The notes under the pieces were generated by a model. The model was not told the DNA's origin and did no database searches. It saw only the letters and a program-made list of their open reading frames with translations. The position numbers and the translations under genes are program-made. Source: an uncultured Prevotellaceae bacterium (GTDB taxonomy: Bacteria; Bacteroidota; Bacteroidia; Bacteroidales; Muribaculaceae). Taken from it: a stretch of 61,572 nucleotides of DNA. Where the stretch lies: assembly GCA_946406035.1 (NCBI GenBank), contig CAMJJG010000008.1, positions 1-61,572 of the forward strand, given 5' to 3'. Shown here in pieces: positions 15,886-24,381 of the stretch. Positions within the stretch are counted from its first letter, which is position 1, and the number at the start of each line of letters is the position of its first letter.

Positions 15886-18810
15886 TCAATCGGCATTAGA
15901 GACATTACGGGCCTGGCTGGGCGTCATCTTGAACTGGCGCCTGAACACCTTGGAGAAATATGCCACATCCACAAAGCCACACGCGGCTGCCACATCACCG
16001 ATAAGCATGCCGGGCTTGTCACGCAGGAGCCGCATGGCCTTTTCCATGCGCAGCTGGTTGACGTAGGCGGTAATATTTTTGCCGGTCAGCTGGCGAATGC
16101 GCCCCTTGAGCTGGCTCTCACCCATTTTGAACTCCAGGGCCATCTTGTCGAGGTTCAACTTGTCTCCGGCCGACTCATCATGATCATCAAGCAACGCGGC
16201 AAAGCGTGCCAGGAACACCTCGTCGCTCATGCCACCTGGATCGCCGGCTACCACTTCATGGACTGGCGCCTCAACCTGGGTCACAGCTTGCTGCGTGGGC
16301 ACGACATCCCGTTTCAACTTGCGTTCAATCAATCGGTTGACCCAAGCTCGCATTTCCTCGGGCACAAACGGCTTTACCAGATAGGCATCGGCACCAGCCT
16401 TGATACCTCTAACGCGATCACCAACCGCGGTGCGAGCACTGAGCATGATAACGGGAACTTGGCACAGGCGGCTCGAAGCGCGCAACTGGCGACACAGTTC
16501 GCAACCATCCATGAGCGGCATCTTCACGTCGGTGATGACCACATCAGGCTCGAGTTCAATGGCGCGTGCGAGTCCTTGTTTGCCATCGGTCGCATAGGCT
16601 ATAGAATAGTCATTCTCGAGCACCCTGCCCACAAGATGGGCAATATCGGTGTGGTCCTCGACAATGAGCACGAGAGGTTTATCTTGAGACAGCGCCATGT
16701 CCGGGGTCCTGACAGGCTCGCTCTTCCTGACGGCACTGGTCACACGGGGCAATGGCGGAATCAACTCGCCAAAGCGTTCCCTCACACCACCCTCACTCTT
16801 CTTGCACGGCAGTTTCACGGTAAAGACCGAGCCATGGCCCTTCATGCTATCGACAGCCACCGAGCCTCCCATCGCCATGGTCATGTCGCGCACGACAGTC
16901 AGCCCGATGCCAACGCCATCGGCCAGCTGCTCGGCTTCGGCGCCGCGGTAGAAGGGTTCAAACACATGGGGCAGGTCGGTCTTGCTGATGCCCATACCGT
17001 CGTCGGCGACACGAATGATGAACATGCCGTCCTCGACATGGGTGGTGACTGTGATCTTGCAGAACTCCTGACTATAATTGATGGCATTCTCGGTCAAGCC
17101 TCCCACAATGGTGCTCAAGTAGGGCGGCACGGTATCGATATCCACACTGTCCTCGCGCGAGGCATAGGTGAGCTCGATGTGGCGCTCCACACACCGTTCC
17201 CGATAGCACTCAAGAACCATGCGCATAAACGTCACCGCGTCACCGCGCCTCCAGTCCAGGCGACCAATCTGGCTACGCACGCTTCCCACCTCCAGGATGC
17301 GGTCAACCAGGCTGAGCAGGTTGCGGCCCTGGCGTTCAATGATCTCCATATTCTCGCGTTGCTCGGGCAAATAGGGGGTCGCCGTGCTTGCATCCTTCTT
17401 CTCTCCCGAGATGACGACATCGATTGCTCCCATGATGGCCGTCAAGGGGGTGCGCAACATGTGTACAACATTGGTAAAGAATAGCGAACGTGTCTCCTCG
17501 ACTTGCTTGAGCATGCGCTGCGAGCGGTTACGCACTCTCACAGCATAGAGCAGCGCAAAAATGATGAATCCCGCCATGAGGAGTACCAGCAACGTTAAGA
17601 TAATCTGCATATTGCGCATGCGCTTCAGATTATTAATGTCACGGTTGAGCACATCCATCTCGCCACTGAGCCGGCCACTATCGTACTCGATGCGCTGGCT
17701 GCGCATCTCGTCATTCTTCTCCAGGCCGAAGAGTGTATCCATCAACTCGTCGCTATGAATATAATAGCTTAATGCCCGTGAGGGATCGCCCTCCAGCAGG
17801 GCGAGTTCGTAGTGCAGTCGATAGGCTTGGGCCTGGTGCTCCTTGCTGTTGATGCGGCGCGACTCCTGCTCGGCTTCCTGCAGGTAACGGCGTGCGTCCT
17901 GTTCCTCGCCCAACTTGATGTTCACGCTGGCCAAAGCTAAGCAGGTCCCCAAGTAATGCCAAGTGTCGCCTTGGGCCTTGAGTATGTCATAGGCCTTGAG
18001 ATACTCCTCGCGGGCATGGGAATAGCGCCTTTCGGCCTCATGCAGCTCGCCAAAGTGCAGATGGCACAATCCTATTCCCAAGTTATTGCGTCCCAACTGA
18101 TTGTACTCCATCGACTTGCGGTAATAAATCCATGCCGAGTCAATCTGCCCCATCGACATCTTAACGGCGCCCAGGTTGGCATAGTTGATAGCGATTCCCA
18201 CCGGGCGCCCCAACTTGATTTCACCCTCAAGGGATTTGCGCAGCACGGTGTCGGCCGAGGCATAATTGCGCAATTCTATCTCGATGTTGCCGATGCCGTT
18301 CAAGGCCGTTACTCGGGCCTTGATGGCATCGTCGCTTTCCTTGTCGCTATAGATGTCACACAGTTGAAGCGCCTTGTAGTGGTAGCCGTTGGCGACGCTG
18401 AAGTCGCCCTTGCGCCGGCAGTCGGTACCCATGTCGGACAATGCCAGCGACATGCTCAACGTGTCACACAAGTCTCGAGCCACATCCAGGCCATGGGTGT
18501 GAATCTGCAAGGCTTCGTCAAAGCGTGACTGGTCCCGCAAAGCCTTGCCGTGATACCGGCATGCCAGCATCTCACCCATTCTATCGCCAGCAGCCTTGTA
18601 ATCAGCTGCCTGCATCGCCAACGAGTCCACGTCATGAATCGACCTCAACACACTGTCAAGCTGATAGTAATGCTCGTTCCTGGTAACGGTGCATGGCTTT
18701 TTGGAATGGCGACAGGCAGTCATAATCGTAGCCATCGCCAGCATGGCGACAACAACAACAATAACATATACCTCTCCAGCTCTTAAAAAGCCCGAATTTA
18801 CAGGATTCAT
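15886..18810 (-). CDS. Hybrid two-component system regulator with TPR sensor and AraC output
   Basis: One-protein signalling system of 974 residues. Order: N-terminal hydrophobic segment (~14-32), TPR-rich sensor region (~45-365), short coiled coil, membrane helix (~403-425), HisKA with phospho-acceptor His450 in VVHMLRTPLTAI, HATPase_c with the N box at 575, VADDGMGIS and GVGIGLTVV, receiver domain with Asp761 in VITDVKMPLMDG and Lys813, and an AraC-type HTH at the C-terminus (AYVNQLRMEKAMRLL, then YFSKVFRRQFKMTP). Unlike most Bacteroides HTCS proteins it has TPRs rather than two-bladed propeller repeats as sensor. The residue after His450 is Met, not the usual Glu or Asp. It is not beside a polysaccharide-use locus, so its target genes are unknown. 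Confidence 0.93.
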   Translation of the reverse strand: MNPVNSGFLRAGEVYVIVVVVAMLAMATIMTACRHSKKPCTVTRNEHYYQLDSVLRSIHDVDSLAMQAADYKAAGDRMGEMLACRYHGKALRDQSRFDEALQIHTHGLDVARDLCDTLSMSLALSDMGTDCRRKGDFSVANGYHYKALQLCDIYSDKESDDAIKARVTALNGIGNIEIELRNYASADTVLRKSLEGEIKLGRPVGIAINYANLGAVKMSMGQIDSAWIYYRKSMEYNQLGRNNLGIGLCHLHFGELHEAERRYSHAREEYLKAYDILKAQGDTWHYLGTCLALASVNIKLGEEQDARRYLQEAEQESRRINSKEHQAQAYRLHYELALLEGDPSRALSYYIHSDELMDTLFGLEKNDEMRSQRIEYDSGRLSGEMDVLNRDINNLKRMRNMQIILTLLVLLMAGFIIFALLYAVRVRNRSQRMLKQVEETRSLFFTNVVHMLRTPLTAIMGAIDVVISGEKKDASTATPYLPEQRENMEIIERQGRNLLSLVDRILEVGSVRSQIGRLDWRRGDAVTFMRMVLECYRERCVERHIELTYASREDSVDIDTVPPYLSTIVGGLTENAINYSQEFCKITVTTHVEDGMFIIRVADDGMGISKTDLPHVFEPFYRGAEAEQLADGVGIGLTVVRDMTMAMGGSVAVDSMKGHGSVFTVKLPCKKSEGGVRERFGELIPPLPRVTSAVRKSEPVRTPDMALSQDKPLVLIVEDHTDIAHLVGRVLENDYSIAYATDGKQGLARAIELEPDVVITDVKMPLMDGCELCRQLRASSRLCQVPVIMLSARTAVGDRVRGIKAGADAYLVKPFVPEEMRAWVNRLIERKLKRDVVPTQQAVTQVEAPVHEVVAGDPGGMSDEVFLARFAALLDDHDESAGDKLNLDKMALEFKMGESQLKGRIRQLTGKNITAYVNQLRMEKAMRLLRDKPGMLIGDVAAACGFVDVAYFSKVFRRQFKMTPSQARNVSNAD

Positions 18811-19077
18811 AACGCAGACAAATGACCATTTTAAGGTTAATGCCGCAAATTAACAACTTTTTTTTGAACTTAGCAAGAATTATAGCAAAATTGAGGCTAT
18901 TACGCGGCGGCATGCCCATCATGACTGCGCCCATTGCGACTAGAGAGAAGCCCAAGCGCCACAATTGGCGCCAAAGGTGATTTTGATTCAATTCAGTGGC
19001 AAGAGCCATGCCATTGAATGTTTTTTAACACCATGTAACCGCTCTTATCGATAAAAATGCCTACCTTTGCAGATTGT
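18811..19077. other. Intergenic region between the HTCS gene and the DUF4199 operon
   Basis: Divergent promoter region. The minus side has only a weak box (TTAATTTG near 18846); the plus side has the strong box at 19062-19069. No gene seen. Confidence 0.5.
19062..19069 (+). promoter_or_regulatory. Promoter -7 box of the DUF4199 operon, near-leaderless
   Basis: TACCTTTG matches the consensus and ends 8 bases before the ATG at 19078, so the leader would be only about 0-4 bases. The box lies inside the longer frame starting at 19057, which rules out that earlier start for this promoter. Confidence 0.6.
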
Positions 19078-19611
19078 ATGGAACAACCGAAAAAGAGCAT
19101 CTTTAGACGGGCCAGCGAGTGGGGCATCCCCTTTGGCCTGTATCTGGCATTGGCAGGCATTGCATCAATTTTTGCCGACCATTCGGTCGTGCTTAATTTT
19201 ATCTTCATGCTCATGCTCATCGGCACACCGTTTCTCGTTTATCGCTATCAGCGGCGCATGTTTATCGAGGACAACGGGTTTACCGAGTATGCGGGCCTGT
19301 GGATGCTGGGCATCATGTTATTCATCATGGGTGCCGTCATTGCCAGTTTCATCGTTTATCTGGTATTGCAGTATGGCAGGCCCACGTTCATGCAGGAACA
19401 GGCCCAAATGGTCATCGACGCCTATAGCCAGATTCCCCAAATGCAGGACAGCGAGATGCTGCACGTTATCCAGCGCATGGTCGATGAGCACCTGCTGCCA
19501 TCGCCCATCGAGGTGGTGTTCAACGCCTACTGGTTCATCACCTGCGGCGGTTCGTTCCTCAGCGCCATCACGGCATTACTGGCCCGACGCGCCATTCCTT
19601 CCCAACACTAA
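19078..19611 (+). CDS. DUF4199 family membrane protein
   Basis: Inner-membrane protein of 177 residues matching the Bacteroidetes DUF4199 family, function unknown. Four hydrophobic segments: EWGIPFGLYLALAGIAS and VVLNFIFMLMLIGTPFLVY in the first half, LWMLGIMLFIMGAVIASFIVY in the middle, and GGSFLSAITALLA at the end. The loop between segments 3 and 4 is charged (QEQAQMVIDAYSQ). ATG at 19078 is chosen because the promoter box sits between it and the upstream ATG at 19057. It is followed 31 bases later by a glycosyltransferase gene. The DUF4199 / glycosyltransferase 2 pairing recurs in Bacteroidales as I recall it. Confidence 0.8.
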   Translation: MEQPKKSIFRRASEWGIPFGLYLALAGIASIFADHSVVLNFIFMLMLIGTPFLVYRYQRRMFIEDNGFTEYAGLWMLGIMLFIMGAVIASFIVYLVLQYGRPTFMQEQAQMVIDAYSQIPQMQDSEMLHVIQRMVDEHLLPSPIEVVFNAYWFITCGGSFLSAITALLARRAIPSQH

Positions 19612-19642
19612 CCACAACAAGTAACAAGGATATAATCAGTCT

Positions 19643-20692
19643 ATGGACATCTCAGTAGTAATACCGCTTTACAACGAAGCCGAATCACTCCCCGAGCTCG
19701 CTCAGTGGATCGAGCGCGTTATGGACGAGAACCGTTTCACCTATGAGGTGCTGTTCATCAACGACGGCAGTACCGACGACTCGTGGGCCGTGATCAAGGA
19801 CCTGCACAAGCGCAACCCCCGGTTGCAGGGCATTTCCTTCCGTCGCAACTACGGCAAGTCGCCAGCGCTCAACACGGGTTTCCAGAATGCCCGCGGCGAT
19901 GTCATCATCACGATGGACGCCGACCTGCAGGACAGCCCCGACGAGATTCCCGAGCTCTACCGCATGATTACCCGCGATGGCTATGACCTCGTGAGCGGAT
20001 GGAAAAAGAAACGCTACGACCCGCTGAGCAAGACAATTCCCACCAAGTTGTTCAACGCCACGGCACGTCGCGTGAGCGGCATCCACAACCTGCACGACTT
20101 CAACTGCGGCCTGAAAGCCTACCGCCGCGATGTCATCAAGCACATCGAGGTCTATGGCGACATGCACCGCTATGTGCCCTATCTGGCCAAGAATGCCGGC
20201 TTTTCGCGCATTGGCGAGAAGGAAGTGAAACACCGTCCCCGCAAGTATGGCTCGACCAAGTTTGGCCTTGACCGTTTTGTCAACGGCTACCTCGACCTGC
20301 TCACGCTGTGGTTCCAGGCCAAGTTTGGCGTGAAGCCAATGCACTTCTTCGGCCTGCTGGGCAGCCTGATGTTCCTGCTGGGTTTCATCGCCGTGGTCAT
20401 GGTCGGCGCCCTCAAGCTCTACAACATGTATAGCGGCAACAGTTACCGCCTAGTGACCGAGTCTCCCTATTTTTACCTGGCCTTGACGAGCATGATGCTG
20501 GGCACGCAACTGTTCCTCACCGGCTTCCTGGGAGAACTCATCATTCGCCACAGCAATGACCGCAACCACTACGAGATCAACGAGGTCATCACCGATGCCG
20601 ACAGCGCCATTTCCCCTCGCCCAGAGGCCGATGGGGTGACAGCCGATCTCGAGGCCGTCAAGCGTCCTGCAACAATCACCCCGGCACAATGA
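19643..20692 (+). CDS. Family 2 glycosyltransferase with C-terminal membrane helices
   Basis: GT2 enzyme of the polyprenyl-phosphate sugar transferase type (DPM1/GtrB/ArnC-like), 349 residues. It has the GT-A fold start DISVVIPLYNEAESLPEL, the nucleotide-binding FINDGSTDDSW, the metal motif MDADLQDSPDEIPEL and the acceptor-side RRNYGKSPALNTGF. Two membrane helices near residues 235-260 and 275-300 anchor it, followed by a soluble tail of about 45 residues. It probably loads a sugar onto a lipid carrier at the inner face of the membrane; sugar and acceptor are unknown. Its stop overlaps the start of the next gene (ATGA), so the two are translationally linked. Confidence 0.9.
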   Translation: MDISVVIPLYNEAESLPELAQWIERVMDENRFTYEVLFINDGSTDDSWAVIKDLHKRNPRLQGISFRRNYGKSPALNTGFQNARGDVIITMDADLQDSPDEIPELYRMITRDGYDLVSGWKKKRYDPLSKTIPTKLFNATARRVSGIHNLHDFNCGLKAYRRDVIKHIEVYGDMHRYVPYLAKNAGFSRIGEKEVKHRPRKYGSTKFGLDRFVNGYLDLLTLWFQAKFGVKPMHFFGLLGSLMFLLGFIAVVMVGALKLYNMYSGNSYRLVTESPYFYLALTSMMLGTQLFLTGFLGELIIRHSNDRNHYEINEVITDADSAISPRPEADGVTADLEAVKRPATITPAQ

Positions 20693-21183
20693 TGAGACAT
20701 CTTGTCCACACACTAGCCCTGCTGGCGCTGGCGACGAGTTTCCTGGCGTGCAGTGACGACAGTTGCCAGGACAATGGCAGCAGCCTGCCGCTGGTAACGC
20801 TGTACATGGGCGGCACACAACAACCCATTGCCGGACTCACCATCATGGGCATTGACGCGCCTGGCGACAGCGTTCTCGAGAAGTCAAGCACGGTCAAAGA
20901 GGTTTACCTGCCCCTTCGCGCCACCACGGGCACGACAAGCTATGCCATGCGGCGAGTGGTCACCACGACCAGTGGTCAGAGTACGATTGACGACACCCTC
21001 ACTCTCACCTATGACCCCATCGAGTATTTCCACTCGATGGAGTGTGGAGTGATGTATAATTTTAACATCAAGAGCGTGACATGCACCACCCACGGCATCG
21101 ACTCAATCGCGCTGCTATCCCAACTCGTGACCAACTCGCGCACGCCAGTGATGCGCATCTATTTCACTGATTTCCAGCAATGA
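20689..21183 (+). CDS. DUF6452-like lipoprotein
   Basis: Lipoprotein of 164 residues. The signal sequence ends in a lipobox FLAC with Cys21, followed by SDDS, an acidic patch of the kind that directs Bacteroidetes lipoproteins to the cell surface (inference). The mature part is beta-rich, with VKEVYLPLRATTGTTSYAM, DDTLTLTYDPIEYFHSMECG and HGIDSIALL, a pattern I associate with DUF6452. Function unknown. It overlaps the upstream glycosyltransferase gene and the downstream barrel gene by 4 bases each, so the three are surely one operon. Confidence 0.72.
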   Translation: MMRHLVHTLALLALATSFLACSDDSCQDNGSSLPLVTLYMGGTQQPIAGLTIMGIDAPGDSVLEKSSTVKEVYLPLRATTGTTSYAMRRVVTTTSGQSTIDDTLTLTYDPIEYFHSMECGVMYNFNIKSVTCTTHGIDSIALLSQLVTNSRTPVMRIYFTDFQQ

Positions 21184-22067
21184 ATCAGCAATCACCACAT
21201 AGTAGCTTGAGGCGTATCGCTCTAGTGGCGGTGCTTGTCCTAATCGCCGTGGCAAATGCCGGAGCCCAGCAACCGGACAAGCGGCACGTCACCCCGGTCA
21301 AGCCCGAGACCAACCGAGTGCAGCCGCCCCCCAAGGGCACCGATGAGAAGATCATCCAGCAATACATCAGCGGCGATAGCGCCGCAGCGGTGGCCGAAGC
21401 CCGAAAGGACTCACTGCGCAGGGCCTACAAGCGCTATCCGCTCTTGACCGACCTCGCTGTCGGCGTCAACGTCGCCGACCTGCTGTTCAAGGCTTTTAGG
21501 CAGACCTATGCCAGCGTTGACGTGAACGCGACGCTCAACATGTGGAACCGCTTGCAGCCCGTCGTGGAACTGGGCCTCGGGTGGGCCAAATCCTCCCCCG
21601 ACGAGATGACCTTTACCTACAAGGGAAAACCGTCACCCTACTTCAAGGTGGGTGCAAACTACAATTTCATGTTCAAGAACAGCCCCGATTATCAGGCGCT
21701 TGTCGGCATCAGGCTGGGTTACAGTCCTTTTGGCTATGACATAACCGATGCGCATTACAACAATAGCTACTGGGGAGAGCACACCAGCTTTGACATCACC
21801 GGGCAGCACTCACACGCCCTGTGGGGTGAAGCTGGAGTGGGCCTTAAGGTGAAGCTATGGGGACCCTTGTCGATGGGGTGGATGATCAGGTATCACGGCA
21901 TCTTCAAGGAAGGCAAGAACGCCAATTCCAAACCCTGGTTCATACCGGGTTACGGTCCCCGCAACGGGTCGCTGGGATTCAGCATGAGCCTGCATTACAA
22001 CTTGCCAATGCGCTCCCGCAAGCCCGATGGCAAACATGACATGACCACCACTGCGCAACCACGATAA
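21180..22067 (+). CDS. DUF6048-like outer-membrane barrel protein
   Basis: Exported protein of 295 residues with a signal peptide (ending ANAGAQ, near residue 29). A proline-rich linker (VKPETNRVQPPPKGTD) follows, then a predicted outer-membrane beta barrel with alternating strands such as LAVGVNVADLLFKAF, PVVELGLGWAKSS, FKVGANYNFMFKN and LGFSMSLHYNLP. It resembles DUF6048, which I recall as a neighbour of DUF6452. Function unknown; a role in the envelope with the glycosyltransferase and lipoproteins of the same operon is a fair inference. The short basic ORF begins 3 bases after its stop. Confidence 0.7.
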   Translation: MNQQSPHSSLRRIALVAVLVLIAVANAGAQQPDKRHVTPVKPETNRVQPPPKGTDEKIIQQYISGDSAAAVAEARKDSLRRAYKRYPLLTDLAVGVNVADLLFKAFRQTYASVDVNATLNMWNRLQPVVELGLGWAKSSPDEMTFTYKGKPSPYFKVGANYNFMFKNSPDYQALVGIRLGYSPFGYDITDAHYNNSYWGEHTSFDITGQHSHALWGEAGVGLKVKLWGPLSMGWMIRYHGIFKEGKNANSKPWFIPGYGPRNGSLGFSMSLHYNLPMRSRKPDGKHDMTTTAQPR

Positions 22068-22069
22068 TA

Positions 22070-22204
22070 ATGATGAAGATATCCCGAATCAACCGCCCCC
22101 TCACGCGAATGCCCAAGTTGAGGCCCGCCGCCCGACCTGGCTGGTACAAGCGTTTTCGCCAACTGGCGGCTCTGGCCGACAAACAGTTCAGAATCAAGTT
22201 GTGA
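22070..22204 (+). CDS. Small basic ORF of 44 residues in the operon
   Basis: Starts ATGATG three bases after the previous stop. Its stop overlaps the GTG of the next gene (GTGA), so its position suits translational coupling. The product is strongly basic (about a dozen Arg/Lys) and contains KLRPAARPGWYKRFRQLAAL. It has no signal peptide and no family I recognise. It could be a real small protein or only a translated leader for the downstream lipoprotein. Confidence 0.45.
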   Translation: MMKISRINRPLTRMPKLRPAARPGWYKRFRQLAALADKQFRIKL

Positions 22205-22974
22205 GCCTCCTGTTGCGACATATTCCCCTGCTACTGGTAGCTGCAGCGGCATTGAGCATCGCCTCGTGTGGCAGCGATGAGCCACAGGGGCGGCGCCCCG
22301 GCGAGGGCGGCTCCACCGACACGACCACCGACACGACCCAGCGCAACGACTCGACAGTTAACCCGCCTGGTCCTGCCGACACCACCTCGCGCGACAGCAC
22401 CAGCAGCGGTTTCTCGCTGAGGCTGAGTGCCCCTCGCCATTATGCCTACATGGGCCAGAGCCTGCAACTCACGGCCATCACCAGCGAGACTGCCACGGTG
22501 AAATGGCGGTCGACCAACACCATGGTGGCCATTGTTGACCAGAATGGCTTGGTGGTAATGAATAACGCGCTCCACGACGACTCGACCCTGATCATCGCGA
22601 CCGCCAACGGCATTGCCGACACCCTCACGCTAACCAACAGGGCATGGCATGTCGCCCGGCTCGAAGGCGGTCACTGGAACTCGCCATCAATCAACAAGTT
22701 GCACCCAGGAGACACCCTGTCAATCACGATTGTGGATAGCGGCAATCGGCCCATTGACGACGATGGGTTCAATGCCGGTTGCTGCACGTGGACGGTCACT
22801 TGCCGCGAGGCCGATGTGGCAAAACTGATTGCAGCATCATTGCCCCCGAGCCACGACAACGGGTGGCAGATGCGGTATACCATCGCCAGCGACGCTCCAG
22901 TGAATGTATCGTTTTCAATCATGGCCCGATACAACGGGGCTGCGGCATCAATATCCTGCACAATACAGCCGTGA
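22201..22974 (+). CDS. Lipoprotein with Ig-like (BIG2-type) domain
   Basis: Predicted lipoprotein of 257 residues starting at GTG. The lipobox is SIASC (Cys23), followed by GSDEP, an acidic surface-export-like patch. A low-complexity Thr/Asp/Ser linker (about residues 35-65, DTTTDTTQRNDS) follows. Residues ~75-150 look like a bacterial Ig-like fold (SLQLTAITSETATVKWRSTN and VAIVDQNGLVVM). The rest is unassigned. Last gene of the envelope operon. The GTG start overlaps the stop of the 44-residue ORF; no nearby ATG would keep the signal peptide. Confidence 0.68.
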   Translation: MSLLLRHIPLLLVAAAALSIASCGSDEPQGRRPGEGGSTDTTTDTTQRNDSTVNPPGPADTTSRDSTSSGFSLRLSAPRHYAYMGQSLQLTAITSETATVKWRSTNTMVAIVDQNGLVVMNNALHDDSTLIIATANGIADTLTLTNRAWHVARLEGGHWNSPSINKLHPGDTLSITIVDSGNRPIDDDGFNAGCCTWTVTCREADVAKLIAASLPPSHDNGWQMRYTIASDAPVNVSFSIMARYNGAAASISCTIQP

Positions 22975-22979
22975 GAAAC

Positions 22980-23003
22980 GGGGACTTTTACCCCCCCCTT
23001 TTT
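22980..23003 (+). terminator. Weak terminator of the envelope operon
   Basis: A GGGG / CCCC hairpin with an 7-base loop followed by extra C and TTTTT, beginning 5 bases after the stop. Confidence 0.5.
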
Positions 23004-23040
23004 ACAACATTGTTAAAAAACAGGGTTTTTTCAAAAAAAT

Positions 23041-23071
23041 TTTGCCAGTTCAAAAAAAGTTACTAATATTG
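23041..23071 (+). promoter_or_regulatory. Candidate promoter of the cohesin-like gene
   Basis: TTTG (23041-23044), 19 bases, TAATATTG (23064-23071), one mismatch to TAnnTTTG. It implies a long, AT-rich leader of about 175 bases before the ATG at 23255. Confidence 0.5.
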
Positions 23072-23254
23072 TACTCTGAAAAGTTGAAAAATAGGAGCGA
23101 TCACCGCACATATTTTTCATTTTCAGACGTTTAGATACATCTTCCTTACACTGCTGCAACCACAATGCAGCGGCATGGACGGGTGAAATAAAAATGCTAA
23201 TAAAAAACAAAAATATTAATTAACATTATTACTGAAAATTTAACTCAATTGACT

Positions 23255-24217
23255 ATGAAGATTAAGAATTTACTTCTGTTTGCTGCTGCTGCATCGCTGG
23301 GCATGTCGGCTCTTGCTGATGACCTTCAGACTGGAGAATTGGCATGGCTGACCAACGGCGATCCCGCTCTTGCAGGTCAGGCAACTAAAGACCATTTCTT
23401 TGTACGTGGCGATTATGATGACCATGTTGGTCCTATGACCTATGACAACACTCTGAGTTTCAAGAGTGGCGCTGTGCAGACGGTATGGTTCCATCTCGAT
23501 GATGACGCTATCTATGAGAATGAGGCTGTTCAGGCTCTCACTCCCATCGCCTATAACTCAACAGGTGACCTGTACAATGAGATCACTTACAACTCATTCC
23601 AGTTAGACATCTACCTGCCCCAGACTCTCCAACTCACCGTTAACGAAGATGATGAGGCCTTCACTCGTGGCGACCGCATGCCGACTACCACCAACTTGAC
23701 TTGGGACAAGAAGAGTGAGCCCAAGGTGATCGACGGCAAGAACTATGATGCTTACACCGTTGTATGCTACAACTCTAACGCCTATGGCACCCACCTGTCG
23801 GCACAGACCGCTGGCAAGTATCGCACCAATGGTGCCCTCAAGAAGGACGCTACCCTGTTCGCTCTGTATGTAAAGAACAACAACCAGGCCACCATCGAGG
23901 GCAGGATTGATGACATCATCCTCGGTAACATGCTGATGAACTTCCGCGAGTCGTTCATCGCTGAGTGGGATTCCAACCAGGGTACCTTCTTCTATGGCGA
24001 GGGTGGTAACAATGAGACCCAGCGCTACATGCTCTACAACCGCGTAGCAACCTTTGGCAGCGCAAGTGTGGTAGAGAACCTGGCCCAGAAGACCATCAAC
24101 AACGTGAAGTATTACAACATCGCTGGTATGGAGAGCAACGAGCCCTTCGACGGTGTGAACATCAAGGTCGTTACCTACAACGACGGTACCACCAGCACCA
24201 GCAAGATCATGAAGTAA
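23255..24217 (+). CDS. Secreted protein, possible cohesin-like domain plus sorting-like tail
   Basis: Exported protein of 320 residues. A signal peptide (residues 1-21, ending MSALA) precedes a single beta-sandwich-like region (about 60-235). In it, VQTVWFHLDDD, SFQLDIYLPQTLQLTV, YTVVCYNSNAYG and KKDATLFALYVKNNNQA fall in the order seen in cohesin domains. That assignment is by pattern only. The C-terminal ~45 residues (VKYYNIAGMESNEPFDG, then VTYNDGTTSTSKIMK) are the same tail as in the proteins at 9515, 11638 and 46825. Two dockerin proteins are encoded within 9 kb. ATG at 23255 is preferred to the TTG at 23249. Confidence 0.65.
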   Translation: MKIKNLLLFAAAASLGMSALADDLQTGELAWLTNGDPALAGQATKDHFFVRGDYDDHVGPMTYDNTLSFKSGAVQTVWFHLDDDAIYENEAVQALTPIAYNSTGDLYNEITYNSFQLDIYLPQTLQLTVNEDDEAFTRGDRMPTTTNLTWDKKSEPKVIDGKNYDAYTVVCYNSNAYGTHLSAQTAGKYRTNGALKKDATLFALYVKNNNQATIEGRIDDIILGNMLMNFRESFIAEWDSNQGTFFYGEGGNNETQRYMLYNRVATFGSASVVENLAQKTINNVKYYNIAGMESNEPFDGVNIKVVTYNDGTTSTSKIMK

Positions 24218-24244
24218 GAAATCACTTACGTTCAAATGACACAA

Positions 24245-24274
24245 AAAACGCGGGCTATTCGCCCGCGTTTTTTT
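24245..24274 (+). terminator. Terminator after the cohesin-like gene
   Basis: 11-bp stem AAAACGCGGGC / GCCCGCGTTTT, 5-base loop, run of T. Its A-rich left arm means it could also stop transcripts arriving from the phage-derived pair on the minus strand. Confidence 0.9.
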
Positions 24275-24381
24275 AATGGATGCTGGTCCAAGCCCGTTCT
24301 GGGAGCTATTGCCGATGATATTACTATCTCAAGCAAAATCACACTCCCCTAGCCGCACGTTCTTCATGGCCTGCCGCCCCA

